This document shows positions 1-8,575 of a stretch of DNA of 64,000 nucleotides, piece by piece; the stretch's first letter is position 1; the number at the start of each line of letters is the position of its first letter. The notes below the pieces were generated by a model that saw nothing but the letters and a program-made list of their open reading frames with translations, ran no database searches and was not told where the DNA came from. The DNA comes from Anabaena minutissima FACHB-250 (GTDB lineage: Bacteria; Cyanobacteriota; Cyanobacteriia; Cyanobacteriales; Nostocaceae). The translations under genes and the position numbers were made by a program. The DNA lies in assembly GCF_014697125.1 (NCBI RefSeq), contig NZ_JACJRG010000027.1, forward strand, positions 16,456 to 80,455. The letters are read 5' to 3'.

Positions 1-1690
1 CTAAAGCTAACAGAGCATATCCCACTACTATGACCATGTAAGACTTTTAGACAGGTAAAGTTATTGATATCCCATAACCGAAGTGTTTGGTCATAACCAA
101 CAGATGCCAAGGTGCAACCATCAGGGCTAAAACTGACTGACCAGACACCAGCAGTATGTCCTGCCAACACTTGTATGCAAGTAAAGTTACTAGTATCCCA
201 CAATCGAATTGAGCCATCATTACTACCGCTAGCCAGCATCTTACCATCAGGACTAAAACTAACTGACCAGACACGCTCGGTGTGACCTGACAAAGTTGTT
301 ATTGGTTTACCTTCATAGACATCCCACAACTTAACCAAGTAATCATTACTACCTGTAGCTAAAGTATTTCCATCTGGACTAAAGCTAGCAGACCATACCC
401 AATCCGTGTGACCTTCTAGTGTTTTTATACATTTATAGTTGTATATATCCCACAGCTTCACGCTTGCATCATTACTGGCACTAGCTAAGATTTGACCATC
501 TGGACTAAAGGTAACTGAGCGTACTCCACGAGTATGACCGTTAATGGTTGTAATACAATGACCCTCAGCAACATCCCATAGCTTAATACTTTTGTCATCA
601 CTGCTACTGGCTAACATAGAACCATCTGGACTAAAGCTAATTGACCATACCCAATCTGTGTGACCTTGTAAAATTTTAGTACAGTAACCAAACGCAATAT
701 CCCATAACCTAACTAAACCATCAAAACTACCTGTAGCTAAAATACGGGCATCTGGGTTAAATTTGACTGAGTGTGCGCCACTGTTTCGACCGTGTAAAGT
801 TCTAACGCATACACCTTTACTCACATCCCACAAACGCACACTTGAATCGTTACTAGCACTGACTAGGGTTTGACCATCTAAACTAAAAGTAACTGAGCGC
901 ACTCCACTGGTATGCCCACTTAAAATTTTAGTGCAGCTTCCTTGACTCGCATTCCATAACCGAACGCTAGAGTCAAAACTCCCTGTAGCAATGGTTTGAC
1001 CATCTGAACTAAAGCAAACTGACCACACCCAATCTTTATGACCATCCAATGTTTTGATGCAAGTACCTTTACTCACATCCCATAACCGAACAAAGTGGTC
1101 TTCACTGCCACTTGCCAGGATTTTACCATTAGGACTGAAGCTAACTGACCATACTCGCCCCGTATGTCCCTTTAAAGTTTTTATACAGATACCAGCCTTG
1201 ATATCCCATAAGCGGATGTCGCAATCGTCACTACCACTTGCGAGTATAGAACCATCGTGATAAAACTTGACTGAACATACCCAACTAGTATGACCGTGCA
1301 ATATTTTTAGGCACTTACCTAGATGAACATCCCACAACCGAATAGAGGTGTCATCACTCCCACTTGCTAAAGTTTGACCAGTTGGACTGAAGCTTACAGA
1401 CCAAACACAACCTGTATGTTTATTTAAAGTTTTTAAGCAATCTCCTGTTTGTAAATCCCACAGTTTGACTAATGTATCATGACCTCCAGTTGCCAAAGTT
1501 TGCCCATCCGGACTAAAAGCCACTGTCCAAACCCAACCCTTATGTCCCTTAAATGTCAACAATTTTTTTCTATCCACCACTTGCCACAAACGAATTTGCC
1601 CATCAATATCACCTGTAGCCAACAGTTTTCCATCTGGACTTAAGGCAACTGAGAGAACACTTTTAAAGGTTGCAGCAAATACAGACTGAT
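1..1690 (-). repeat. Tandem 126-bp coding repeats (WD40 units)
   Basis: The 3' part of the NB-ARC gene is a direct array with a 126-bp (42-codon) period. Each unit carries the same landmarks on the plus strand: a 'catctggactaaa' type segment (SPDG), 'cccacaa' or 'cccataa' (LWD) and 'tgacc' or 'atgacc' (GH). About 13 units fit in the window and the array continues to the left. Confidence 0.9.
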
Positions 1691-3377
1691 CAAAAGCAGT
1701 ATTTTGGAAATTAACTCCAGCTAAATTAACACCCTGTAGATCAGCTTGTCTAATGCTCAAATTTGAAAAGTCGTACCCCTGTAAATCTACCTGCAAATGC
1801 GCTAACAAGTTGAGAACATTGCCCCCGGCATACCCTGCTAAGATTAGAACTTGATGTCTTTGTTGCTCCAGTACATCCTGCAACAAAATTACCAGCTTTT
1901 GTTGACTGCCCAAGTCTAACAACAATTGCTCAAGCAAGGGTTGTACAATTAGTTGCTTTTGTGTTTCCCTAATATAGTCTTTGGCTGTTGCCTTAATCAA
2001 AGCATGGGTTTGGAATAAGCGTAAACAGACAGATTTTTCTCCTACTAATTCTTGACAAACTTGTTCAACCAATCGCTGGGTAGTATATTCCATCACGACT
2101 GGTTGTAAAAAGAAATACTCACCGCTTTTTTCAATTAATGACCGTTGTAATAGAGATTTGATGGCTGAAGGTACGAGACGCAGGGAGGAAGATGTCACTA
2201 CATCAGCTGCTAACTCGGCAAGAGATACTGGCTCTCGATTAATTGCCAGCCAATACATCACTTCTGCTTCTACCGCAGACAAACGCTGGAACTGCCGTTC
2301 TAATAAATCGCAGATGTCATCAAAAATTAGTATCCCCTGTTCCATATAATGCAAAACAGGGGTAATCTTACCATTGAAAAGCTCTTGAGTTCCGGCTGCG
2401 ACCATTTTGAGAGCTAAGGGATTACCCCCATAATGCTTGATGAGTTCTTGCCATTCTTGTTCTGTACCCGTGAATTGTCCTTTTTGCTGAAATAACTGTT
2501 GTCCCTCAGTAGGATTTAATCCCTTTAATAGGAGCGACTTCACTCCTGTTTTATCTCCTTCTAATAGCGCAATTTCTCTGGGTTTTTCTCTGGAAGTCAG
2601 CAGAACACAACTTTGATGAGGTACTTCCCCAACGCGCTTGAGTAATTGACCATATCCCTCATAGCCAGGGCGATATTGCCCAGCTTGTCTACTACAGAGA
2701 ATGGTCTCAACATTATCTAAAATCAGTAGACATCGGTTTGATTGCAAACATTCCATCAACTTCGATAGTCTGCCATCAAAACTTTCAGGTAGTACCATCT
2801 CTTTTCGCAGCACCCACAGCAAAAATTGCAGTATGTTGGTTAAATGCTCCTCTACAGGTGGTGCATTTTGTAGGCTACGCCACACCACCACCTCAAATTC
2901 TGCTTGAATTTGCCATCCTAACTTGACTGCTAAAGTGCTTTTGCCAATACCACCAATTCCTAGCAGTGCGACTAGACGACATCGTTCTTCTAATATCCAC
3001 TGTCGTAACTGCAATAATTCTTGACTGCGACCATAAAACACAGATAGATCCGGTGCTTCTCCCCAGTCATACTGAGGATTTGCTCTGCGGAGTGCCGATT
3101 CTGGAGGGTTGGGTCGGGTATAGTCGTCTTTACACAACTCTAAATTAAAGGCAGCGAAGGCAGACTGCAACGAACTTTTATCTACAGATTCCGATCGCCC
3201 TAAAATTCTGGATATAGTGTGTAATGCTAAATGTGTGCGATCGCTCAGTTCTTCTAAGGAAAAGCAATCTCCTGCATTTTCAGCAAACTCGGCTTGAGTT
3301 TTGGCGGCTTGAAATTTATCCCAGCCTTTCAGGGTGAGGATTACACCCCGCTTACGTCTGTTTGGTTGCTGTTTCAT
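1..3377 (-). CDS. NB-ARC (STAND) ATPase with C-terminal WD40 repeats, partial at the left edge
   Basis: This is a signal-transduction ATPase of the STAND class, in which an NB-ARC switch is held between an N-terminal helix-turn-helix-like adaptor and a WD40 sensor. I read one continuous frame from an ATG at 3377 to base 1; the start and the last repeats share the same frame. Residues 1-80 (MKQQPNRRKRGVILTLKGW...) resemble the N-terminal HTH found in many cyanobacterial NB-ARC proteins. The Walker A is GIGGIGKST near residue 140 and the Walker B region is RCLLILDN near residue 220. A short pentapeptide-like stretch (LQGYDFSNLSIRQADLQGVN) precedes the repeats. From about 1690 down to 1 there are about 13 units of 42 residues with SFSPDG, LASGS and LWD motifs. 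The C-terminus lies outside the window. No clear Shine-Dalgarno is seen. The ligand and output are unknown; related STAND proteins act in signalling or antiphage defence. Confidence 0.9.
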   Translation of the reverse strand, partial: MKQQPNRRKRGVILTLKGWDKFQAAKTQAEFAENAGDCFSLEELSDRTHLALHTISRILGRSESVDKSSLQSAFAAFNLELCKDDYTRPNPPESALRRANPQYDWGEAPDLSVFYGRSQELLQLRQWILEERCRLVALLGIGGIGKSTLAVKLGWQIQAEFEVVVWRSLQNAPPVEEHLTNILQFLLWVLRKEMVLPESFDGRLSKLMECLQSNRCLLILDNVETILCSRQAGQYRPGYEGYGQLLKRVGEVPHQSCVLLTSREKPREIALLEGDKTGVKSLLLKGLNPTEGQQLFQQKGQFTGTEQEWQELIKHYGGNPLALKMVAAGTQELFNGKITPVLHYMEQGILIFDDICDLLERQFQRLSAVEAEVMYWLAINREPVSLAELAADVVTSSSLRLVPSAIKSLLQRSLIEKSGEYFFLQPVVMEYTTQRLVEQVCQELVGEKSVCLRLFQTHALIKATAKDYIRETQKQLIVQPLLEQLLLDLGSQQKLVILLQDVLEQQRHQVLILAGYAGGNVLNLLAHLQVDLQGYDFSNLSIRQADLQGVNLAGVNFQNTAFDQSVFAATFKSVLSVALSPDGKLLATGDIDGQIRLWQVVDRKKLLTFKGHKGWVWTVAFSPDGQTLATGGHDTLVKLWDLQTGDCLKTLNKHTGCVWSVSFSPTGQTLASGSDDTSIRLWDVHLGKCLKILHGHTSWVCSVKFYHDGSILASGSDDCDIRLWDIKAGICIKTLKGHTGRVWSVSFSPNGKILASGSEDHFVRLWDVSKGTCIKTLDGHKDWVWSVCFSSDGQTIATGSFDSSVRLWNASQGSCTKILSGHTSGVRSVTFSLDGQTLVSASNDSSVRLWDVSKGVCVRTLHGRNSGAHSVKFNPDARILATGSFDGLVRLWDIAFGYCTKILQGHTDWVWSISFSPDGSMLASSSDDKSIKLWDVAEGHCITTINGHTRGVRSVTFSPDGQILASASNDASVKLWDIYNYKCIKTLEGHTDWVWSASFSPDGNTLATGSNDYLVKLWDVYEGKPITTLSGHTERVWSVSFSPDGKMLASGSNDGSIRLWDTSNFTCIQVLAGHTAGVWSVSFSPDGCTLASVGYDQTLRLWDINNFTCLKVLHGHSSGICSVSF

Positions 3378-3973
3378 CAACGTCACTTTGGGAACTGAAC
3401 TTCCGCTTTGTCTAGCGCAAGTGCATTAAAAATATTACCAGTAAGCCGTGATTACACTAGATAGTCTAGTATATTTATTTATTTTTTTATTAAATCTTAG
3501 GAAATTACTAAGTATTAAAAATCACACCTTACTCTTTTAGATTCAATACGGCGATGAATGTAATTCCATACAGTAATTATATTTTTGCCACAAAAAATTT
3601 ATGATTATTTACGTATTAATTACTAGTAGTTATGCAATTTTAGATGCCATGTAAATCTATTTTTTCAACATTAAAAGCAAAAAATATACCAAAAAATACT
3701 CTGGTAGCTACTTATTTATTTGTTTAAGATTTGTATCAATAGATATCGTTGCATAAATGGGGCATCACCAACATATAGAAGTTATGTATGAAACAACAAT
3801 TAAACAAAAGTAATTCATAGGACTGTTTTGATACTGCGATCGCTCATTTCTAGTTTTTGAAATTACTGAATATCTAGTCTTTGCCTTAATTGAAGCTTTA
3901 TCACCACCTAGCTTGTATTTTCTAGGGGTCAATTAATGATGAACTTTCACTGAAGTAATACTACGGAAAAATT
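3378..3973. other. AT-rich spacer without a recognisable gene
   Basis: These 596 bases lie between the divergent NB-ARC and M50 protease genes, so both promoters should be here. The region is very AT-rich, with T runs near 3475-3495. It has one HIP1-related GCGATCGC across 3836-3843. I see no convincing small gene or terminator. Confidence 0.6.
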
Positions 3974-4588
3974 ATGTTTATCGAAACCCTGATCACTGAA
4001 CCAATTCTTTTTTTTCGCATCGTTGTCATTGTGATATTGTCTGTTACTTTACACGAATTAGCACACGGCTGGGCGGCGATGAGTCAAGGAGATAACACAC
4101 CACAAAAGACTGGTCATCTCACTCTTAACCCTGTAATTCATATGGGAGTAGAATCCCTCATATTTCTCTGTTTCACAGGTATAGCTTGGGGACAAATGCC
4201 TGTTAACCCTGCTAAATTTCGTTCTCCCACATTGAGCAACATTATAGTATCTGCGGCTGGGCCACTATCCAATCTAGCTTTAGGTATTTTATTTATTGCT
4301 TTACTCAAATTTTTTGCTAACCCGGATAGTCCAGGAATTTTCAGTTTCGAGTTTCTTTATTTAGCATCTCGGATTAATTTGACTTTGTTTCTATTTAATC
4401 TTTTACCAGTTCCGCCACTTGATGGATTTCATGTTTTCAGTGAAATTTTTCCGCAATTAAAGCCATTGCAACATACAAATTTTGGAATTTTTGCCATGAT
4501 GTTGTTATTTATAGTCCCAGGTGTTGGTGCAGGATTAAGTAAGATTGCTGAGTTCTTTATTTCTGTAACTGTAACAGTTGGAGTTTAA
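3974..4588 (+). CDS. Site-2-type zinc metalloprotease, M50 family
   Basis: This is a multi-pass membrane protease of 204 residues that would cleave substrates within the bilayer. The zinc motif HELAH is at residues 27-31, inside the first hydrophobic segment. The third-ligand motif is NLLPVPPLDG at residues 142-151, with the aspartate at 150. Both are the diagnostic elements of the compact M50 group that has no PDZ domain. Further hydrophobic stretches (residues 86-115 and 165-185) fit four to six membrane segments. The ATG at 3974 follows an AT-rich leader with no strong ribosome site. It stands alone and its substrate cannot be inferred from neighbours. Confidence 0.9.
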   Translation: MFIETLITEPILFFRIVVIVILSVTLHELAHGWAAMSQGDNTPQKTGHLTLNPVIHMGVESLIFLCFTGIAWGQMPVNPAKFRSPTLSNIIVSAAGPLSNLALGILFIALLKFFANPDSPGIFSFEFLYLASRINLTLFLFNLLPVPPLDGFHVFSEIFPQLKPLQHTNFGIFAMMLLFIVPGVGAGLSKIAEFFISVTVTVGV

Positions 4589-4651
4589 TTATTCATTAAT
4601 ACATTGAAAATTAAGTGCAATTTTATGACAATATAGTTCAGTTAGAGCAAT

Positions 4652-4682
4652 AAGGTGTGTTACGCTGTCGCTAACGCACCTT
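4652..4682. repeat. Short dispersed palindrome (GTGTGTTACGCT / TAACGCACC type)
   Basis: An imperfect inverted repeat pairs AAGGTGTGTTA with TAACGCACCTT around a short loop. A relative with the same outer stem lies at 49217-49246, which marks this as a dispersed repeat family and not a gene-specific signal. Confidence 0.7.
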
Positions 4683-4757
4683 ACGTATTTAATAATTCCC
4701 TTAACTGAAGTTAAACTGTTAGCTAAACAACTTATTTATCAGCACAATTAATAAACG

Positions 4758-4852
4758 TAGGTTGGGTTAAACGCACCACAAAATGTATCTCAGCAACTAA
4801 ATACGGATATTGATGTTGGGTTTCTTTCCGTCAACTCAACCTACATTTTTTT
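4758..4852 (+). repeat. Inverted repeat GTAGGTTGGGTT ... AACTCAACCTAC with T-run
   Basis: The arms 4758-4769 and 4834-4844 pair with one mismatch, and the right arm is followed by a T-run. It could terminate transcripts from the M50 protease gene, but similar 'gtaggttgggtt' arms are common cyanobacterial dispersed repeats. Confidence 0.55.
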
Positions 4853-4863
4853 GCTTTGTCAAC

Positions 4864-6264
4864 TTATTTATTGACACAAGTTTGAGCCGAAATGATTGTC
4901 TGTGTAGAATAATAACTCGGTTGAGCATATATGCTAATAATACTATCACTAACTACAAAAAAATGACCTTCTTGCTCATACTTAGAAACCTGTAAATCAG
5001 GATATTTTCTCACAATTTCCGTTGCAGTCATAGCTGGTACTGATATTTGTTTAGGTAACGTTCCAGTAGCACCAATGTAAAACACTAATGGAGAAATTTT
5101 TTCTTGATAAATTTTATCTGTATATTTTTCAAGCTTAGTTTTAGCATCAGTTAATGCTGTTACCATTATTTCTTTACTGACACTATAAACAGAGAATTTA
5201 TCTTGTAACAACTGCGCTAAACTACTAGCACCTACTTTAGATAAAGTTTCTGCTACTATTCCATAATTTTCGATGCCTAAAAAGTCATCAAAAATCACTT
5301 TCATCAACTCATCTACTTTGGTTATTTTGACGCGAGATGACAGTAGCTTATGTCTAAATGCGAGATTTTCTTGAAATGCCATTGTAAAATTAGGCTTAGT
5401 GATAATTTCGCCAGTCTCTTTGTCATAAACCCGATACATCTTATTAAGAAATTTGTTGGCAGAATAAAACTTGCTGAAATTCAAAATATCTTTGCTGCCG
5501 ATATCAATTTTATAACTAGTCTGGCAATCAAGTGTACCATTAGTTATTGCTTGTTGACGGCTTATGTATGTGTTAGTTGTGGGGAAATTAATGTAAACAT
5601 GACTAGAAATGTAGTGTTTTTTTAATTCATCTAACTGAGGTTCTACAAATATATCTGATTCTCCTTTGAGATGAGCTGCAATAATACTAGAGATTACCTT
5701 TGTTTTGGCTAATTCATCAAACAAACCATCAATATTTGGACAGGCAAAATCGTTAGTTACTAGGGGCAAATGCTCCAGTTGAATAGTGTATTCCCGATGG
5801 AAATCAAATTCGACTGCATCTAAAACAACTTTGAGTAATTCAAAAGTTTTTTTACTGCTAATTTTGACTTTCAATGACTGAACATTAAGCTTACCATTGT
5901 TAACAATGGTGTAATTATTGAATGTGTGTAAGTCATTAACTAGCAGCCCTGCAACTTCCAAGATTGGAGTTTTATCATCAGATTTTACTAGCTTAACTTG
6001 ACGTTTAACTAGCATATTAATTGTGGCAGTATTGCGATTAAACTCAAACTTACCCATACGAACATACTTAGCATTATCTATATACTCTGTTCGCAACCAA
6101 GGCTGAATAAGTTCACCATTGGCATCCCTGACACCTTGAATCCGTTGGATACCTGTTCTTTGATAATTTTCTTGTAAATGCTTGATATTAATAATGATAT
6201 TATTGCTGTCTTCTGTCAAAATCTCTATGAGTTTTAACAGGGAAATCTTCTCATTATTTGTCAT
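4864..6264 (-). CDS. Uncharacterised 466-residue protein
   Basis: I do not recognise this protein. I start it at the ATG at 6264 (MTNNEKISLLKLIEIL), because GAGGAAG lies just upstream; the same frame is open for 15 more codons to 6309 but has no ribosome site there. The product looks soluble, is rich in lysine, isoleucine and asparagine, and has no signal peptide or membrane segment. It mixes helical stretches (LSKVGASSLAQLLQDKF) with strand-rich ones (GHFFVVSDSIISIYAQ). No nucleotide-binding or nuclease motif is visible. It is transcribed towards the M50 protease gene and flanked on its 5' side by a MITE-like element. Its AT-rich composition suggests a sporadic accessory gene. Confidence 0.75.
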   Translation of the reverse strand: MTNNEKISLLKLIEILTEDSNNIIINIKHLQENYQRTGIQRIQGVRDANGELIQPWLRTEYIDNAKYVRMGKFEFNRNTATINMLVKRQVKLVKSDDKTPILEVAGLLVNDLHTFNNYTIVNNGKLNVQSLKVKISSKKTFELLKVVLDAVEFDFHREYTIQLEHLPLVTNDFACPNIDGLFDELAKTKVISSIIAAHLKGESDIFVEPQLDELKKHYISSHVYINFPTTNTYISRQQAITNGTLDCQTSYKIDIGSKDILNFSKFYSANKFLNKMYRVYDKETGEIITKPNFTMAFQENLAFRHKLLSSRVKITKVDELMKVIFDDFLGIENYGIVAETLSKVGASSLAQLLQDKFSVYSVSKEIMVTALTDAKTKLEKYTDKIYQEKISPLVFYIGATGTLPKQISVPAMTATEIVRKYPDLQVSKYEQEGHFFVVSDSIISIYAQPSYYSTQTIISAQTCVNK

Positions 6265-6361
6265 GTGACTTCCTCTAGGAATATTGTTTTGTCTGTCGAT
6301 TGCAGTCAACTTACATCAGCATAGTACAATTGTATCACACAAATGAACATATGATAAAAAC

Positions 6362-6527
6362 AGGACTTACGCAAGTGTCACAATCGATAGTTGGTGCATG
6401 ACGCTATAAGTCTCATAACTAGGTTTAAATACTTTCGCAGCGTCACACAACGGCAATAAAGCGGGAGGAAAATCTACACCGCATTTTGCCTCCCCTACGT
6501 AAAAAATATGCCAGTTGCGTAAGTCCT
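6362..6527. mobile_element. MITE-like element with AGGACTTACGCAA terminal inverted repeats
   Basis: A 166-bp segment is bounded by perfect 13-bp inverted repeats, AGGACTTACGCAA at 6362-6374 and its complement at 6515-6527. It has no coding capacity. Its internal block at 6450-6494 (complement GAGGCAAAATGCGGTGTAG...) has a close relative at 24502-24547. The flanks are A-rich, so no target duplication can be assigned. The ends look like those of a DNA transposon, but I cannot name the parent. Confidence 0.7.
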
Positions 6528-6560
6528 AAAAAAATTGGCTAGCGATTAATCGCTAGCCAA
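6528..6560 (-). terminator. Rho-independent terminator downstream of argJ
   Basis: Bases 6535-6560 form a perfect 26-nt palindrome whose core is GCGATTAATCGC. On the minus strand it is followed directly by seven T residues (plus-strand A-run 6528-6534). This is a strong intrinsic terminator for leftward transcription. It now lies about 155 bases past the argJ stop because of the element at 6598-6710. Confidence 0.85.
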
Positions 6561-6597
6561 TTCCAAAGATTTCTGAGTCAATATAGATAGAATTTAC

Positions 6598-6710
6598 GGC
6601 GTTGCTGATTAGTGGGATGATTTTTGTCTCACGCAAAGGCGCAAAGACGCAAAGAATCAATATTTTGCTTTGTACAAAAGTCTCAATTCATCCCGCATTT
6701 ATGCAACGCC
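6598..6710. mobile_element. 113-bp MITE-like element with 8-bp target duplication at the argJ stop
   Basis: The element starts GGCGTTGC and ends GCAACGCC, with imperfect inverted repeats extending about 25 bp through GGGATGA / TCATCCC. It is bounded by identical GAATTTAC octamers at 6590-6597 and 6711-6718, read as a target-site duplication. The right octamer contains the argJ stop codon. The interior includes the dispersed 'cacgcaaaggcgcaaagacgc' type sequence. There is no transposase. Confidence 0.85.
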
Positions 6711-6714
6711 GAAT

Positions 6715-7956
6715 TTACGTGGTGTACTCAGCGTTGATTTTCACGTAGTCGTAACTTAAGTCACAACCCCAAGCTTTACCACTACCGTGACCATTCCCTA
6801 CAGTGACAGAGATTAGAACTGTATCTTCTTTGAGATATGCACCGGCGGCGGCTTGTTTTAAGTATGCGCTGGCGGCGGCGCGGTCAAAGGGTTGGGGTTG
6901 ACCATTTTCAAACAGGAGAAAATCTCCTAATTTAATTTGCAGATTTTCCTGTTCAAAAGCTACATCTGCACGTCCGGCGGCGGCGGCGATGCGTCCCCAG
7001 TTGGGGTCACGGCCAAAGATTGCAGATTTCACTAAGGATGAACCGGCAATAGTTTTAGCGATTTTTCTGGCTGAGAGTTCGTCATGTGCGCCTGTGACTT
7101 GCACCTCAATAAGACAGGTTGCACCTTCACCATCACGAGCGATCGCTTTGGCTAAATGCTGGCATACTGCTGTTAACATCGCCTCTAATTTTTCGGCTTC
7201 TGCACCCATCTCAGTAATCGCCGGGGTGCGGGATTCCCCATTGGCTAAGGCAATCAAGCTATCGTTGGTACTGGTGTCACCATCTACGGTAATGGAATTG
7301 AAGCTTCTATCTGCCGCCCTGCTTAACATTTCTTGCCACAAGTGAGGCGAAACAGCTGCGTCACAGGTGACAAAGGCTAGCATGGTGGCCATGTTGGGAT
7401 GTATCATGCCAGAACCTTTGGCTATACCACCAATACGGACTGGACGTTCTCCTATAGTTGTTTCTAGCGCAATAGATTTAGTTACCAAATCTGTAGTAAT
7501 AATTGCCCCTGCTGCTGTATATGAACCAGTATCAGAAAGTGCTGCTACTAATTTGGGAATCCCACCCCGTAAGGCATCCATTTTAATACGCTGACCAATT
7601 ACCCCAGTAGAAGCTAAAAGAATCAATTCGGGGGTAATATTTAACTCTTTGGCTAATAACTCCGCACTTTCTTGGGCATCACGCACACCTTGGCTACCTG
7701 TCGCGGCGTTAGCTTGTCCCGCATTGCAGAGAATGGCACGTGCAATAGCTTTACTTTGCAAGTGTTGGCGACAATAATCTACACAGGCGGCTCTAACTTG
7801 GCTGGTGGTGAATACACCAGCTGCGATCGCTTCTACATCTGATACTATCAAAGCTAAATCAGGCAATCCCGAAGGTTTCAACCCTGCGGTGATACCTGCC
7901 GCTCTATATCCTTTCGGTGCTGTAACTCCACCAGTAATTTCCTGCCAGTCTGCCAT
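6715..7956 (-). CDS. argJ: Bifunctional ornithine acetyltransferase / N-acetylglutamate synthase
   Basis: ArgJ transfers the acetyl group from N-acetylornithine to glutamate, which recycles acetyl groups in arginine synthesis, and can also make N-acetylglutamate from acetyl-CoA. The proenzyme cleaves itself before a threonine in the motif NMATMLAF, seen here as HPNMATMLAFVTCD; the new N-terminal Thr is the nucleophile. GSSLVKSAIFGRDPNWGRI and the C-terminal GNGHGSGKAWGCDLSYDYVKINAEYTT are typical. I choose the ATG at 7956 (MADWQEITGG, 413 residues), preceded by GGGTGGGAAAA; an upstream GTG at 7965 would add three residues. The stop codon TAA overlaps the target duplication of the adjacent MITE. 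Confidence 0.97.
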   Translation of the reverse strand: MADWQEITGGVTAPKGYRAAGITAGLKPSGLPDLALIVSDVEAIAAGVFTTSQVRAACVDYCRQHLQSKAIARAILCNAGQANAATGSQGVRDAQESAELLAKELNITPELILLASTGVIGQRIKMDALRGGIPKLVAALSDTGSYTAAGAIITTDLVTKSIALETTIGERPVRIGGIAKGSGMIHPNMATMLAFVTCDAAVSPHLWQEMLSRAADRSFNSITVDGDTSTNDSLIALANGESRTPAITEMGAEAEKLEAMLTAVCQHLAKAIARDGEGATCLIEVQVTGAHDELSARKIAKTIAGSSLVKSAIFGRDPNWGRIAAAAGRADVAFEQENLQIKLGDFLLFENGQPQPFDRAAASAYLKQAAAGAYLKEDTVLISVTVGNGHGSGKAWGCDLSYDYVKINAEYTT

Positions 7957-8085
7957 TTTTCCCACCCTTACAACTAATTAGCAGCTTGACTGGCGATTAT
8001 ACCAATTAAATAGTGCTGAGTGCTGTTAGCGGTAGCGGGGCGTTAGCCCGTGCTGAGTGGGGAGTGCTATTCACACTTTTTTATC

Positions 8086-8138
8086 AAAAAAGGAGAGCTA
8101 CTTGGGCAGCTCTCCAGATCATCAGGGTGCATCTACTT
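8086..8138 (-). ncRNA. Short RNA candidate, copy A
   Basis: On the minus strand a TATACT box (8144-8149) is followed by ATGCACCCTGATGATCT and then a hairpin of GGAGAGC...GCTCTCC (8092-8115) and six T residues (8086-8091). Promoter-like box, leader and terminator together describe a transcript of about 50-60 nt. A second copy lies about 340 bp upstream at 8425-8480. The start point is inferred from the -10 box. The unit can also be read as a tiny ORF (MHPDDLESCPSSSP...), but the stem change between copies favours RNA. Confidence 0.55.
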
Positions 8139-8424
8139 AGCACAGTATAGCACTTCTGCACTGAGGTGTAACACCCATTATTTATTATTTGTATAAATAA
8201 TATTAAGAAATTTCACTGAGGATACTGAAATCATGACCATCAAAATTATTGATGGTAGCTTTAATTACTATTGACGCGATATCATTTAAGAGTTCTTGTA
8301 TCATTCTCATCACAGTAGAGGTGACACGCTAATCAACAAAGGTATTCAATTATTCAGTTTGGTTTACAGGTCTATAGTGTTTGCAAAAAGTTGTCAACTT
8401 ATTACCTACAGGAAACCCTGGGTT

Positions 8425-8480
8425 AAGAAACAAGGAGAGTCACTTGGGTAACTCTCCATATTATCAGGGTGCATATAATA
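8425..8480 (-). ncRNA. Short RNA candidate, copy B
   Basis: This is the partner of copy A. A TATTCT box (8486-8491) sits at the same distance from ATGCACCCTGATAATAT, then the hairpin GGAGAGT...ACTCTCC (8434-8457) and TTGTTTCTT. The C-G pair closing the stem in copy A is T-A here, a compensated change. Conservation extends about 30 bases upstream of the -10 box with identical spacing. It lies about 100 bases after the gatB stop. Confidence 0.55.
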
Positions 8481-8575
8481 CAAACAGAATAGCTTTTTAA
8501 GTGTCAGAGTTAACACTGCCTTTTCTGTAAATTTGGTAAAAATATTGTGAAGAGATGCCTGAGAAAATACTTAGA

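Larger units (their letters stand above)
7957..8575. other. argJ-gatB spacer with two short-RNA candidates and a dispersed repeat
   Basis: This 619-base spacer holds a copy of the GCTGTTAGCGGTAGC repeat at 8020-8056 and two related minus-strand hairpin units at 8086-8138 and 8425-8480. A 13-codon plus-strand frame (MTIKIIDGSFNYY) begins at 8234 behind GAGGAT, but I do not call it a gene. Confidence 0.6.

Noticed and set aside
1..1690. Periodic 126-bp pattern as a non-coding repeat or CRISPR
   Set aside because: It is in frame with the NB-ARC gene and encodes WD40 motifs.
4810..4995. Plus-strand open frame at the 3' end of the orphan gene
   Set aside because: It overlaps a dispersed inverted repeat and the coding sequence of the minus-strand gene, and has no family-like features.
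8234..8275. Thirteen-codon plus-strand frame MTIKIIDGSFNYY behind a GAGGAT motif
   Set aside because: Too short to support as a gene, no conservation data, and it lies between the two RNA units without a terminator of its own.
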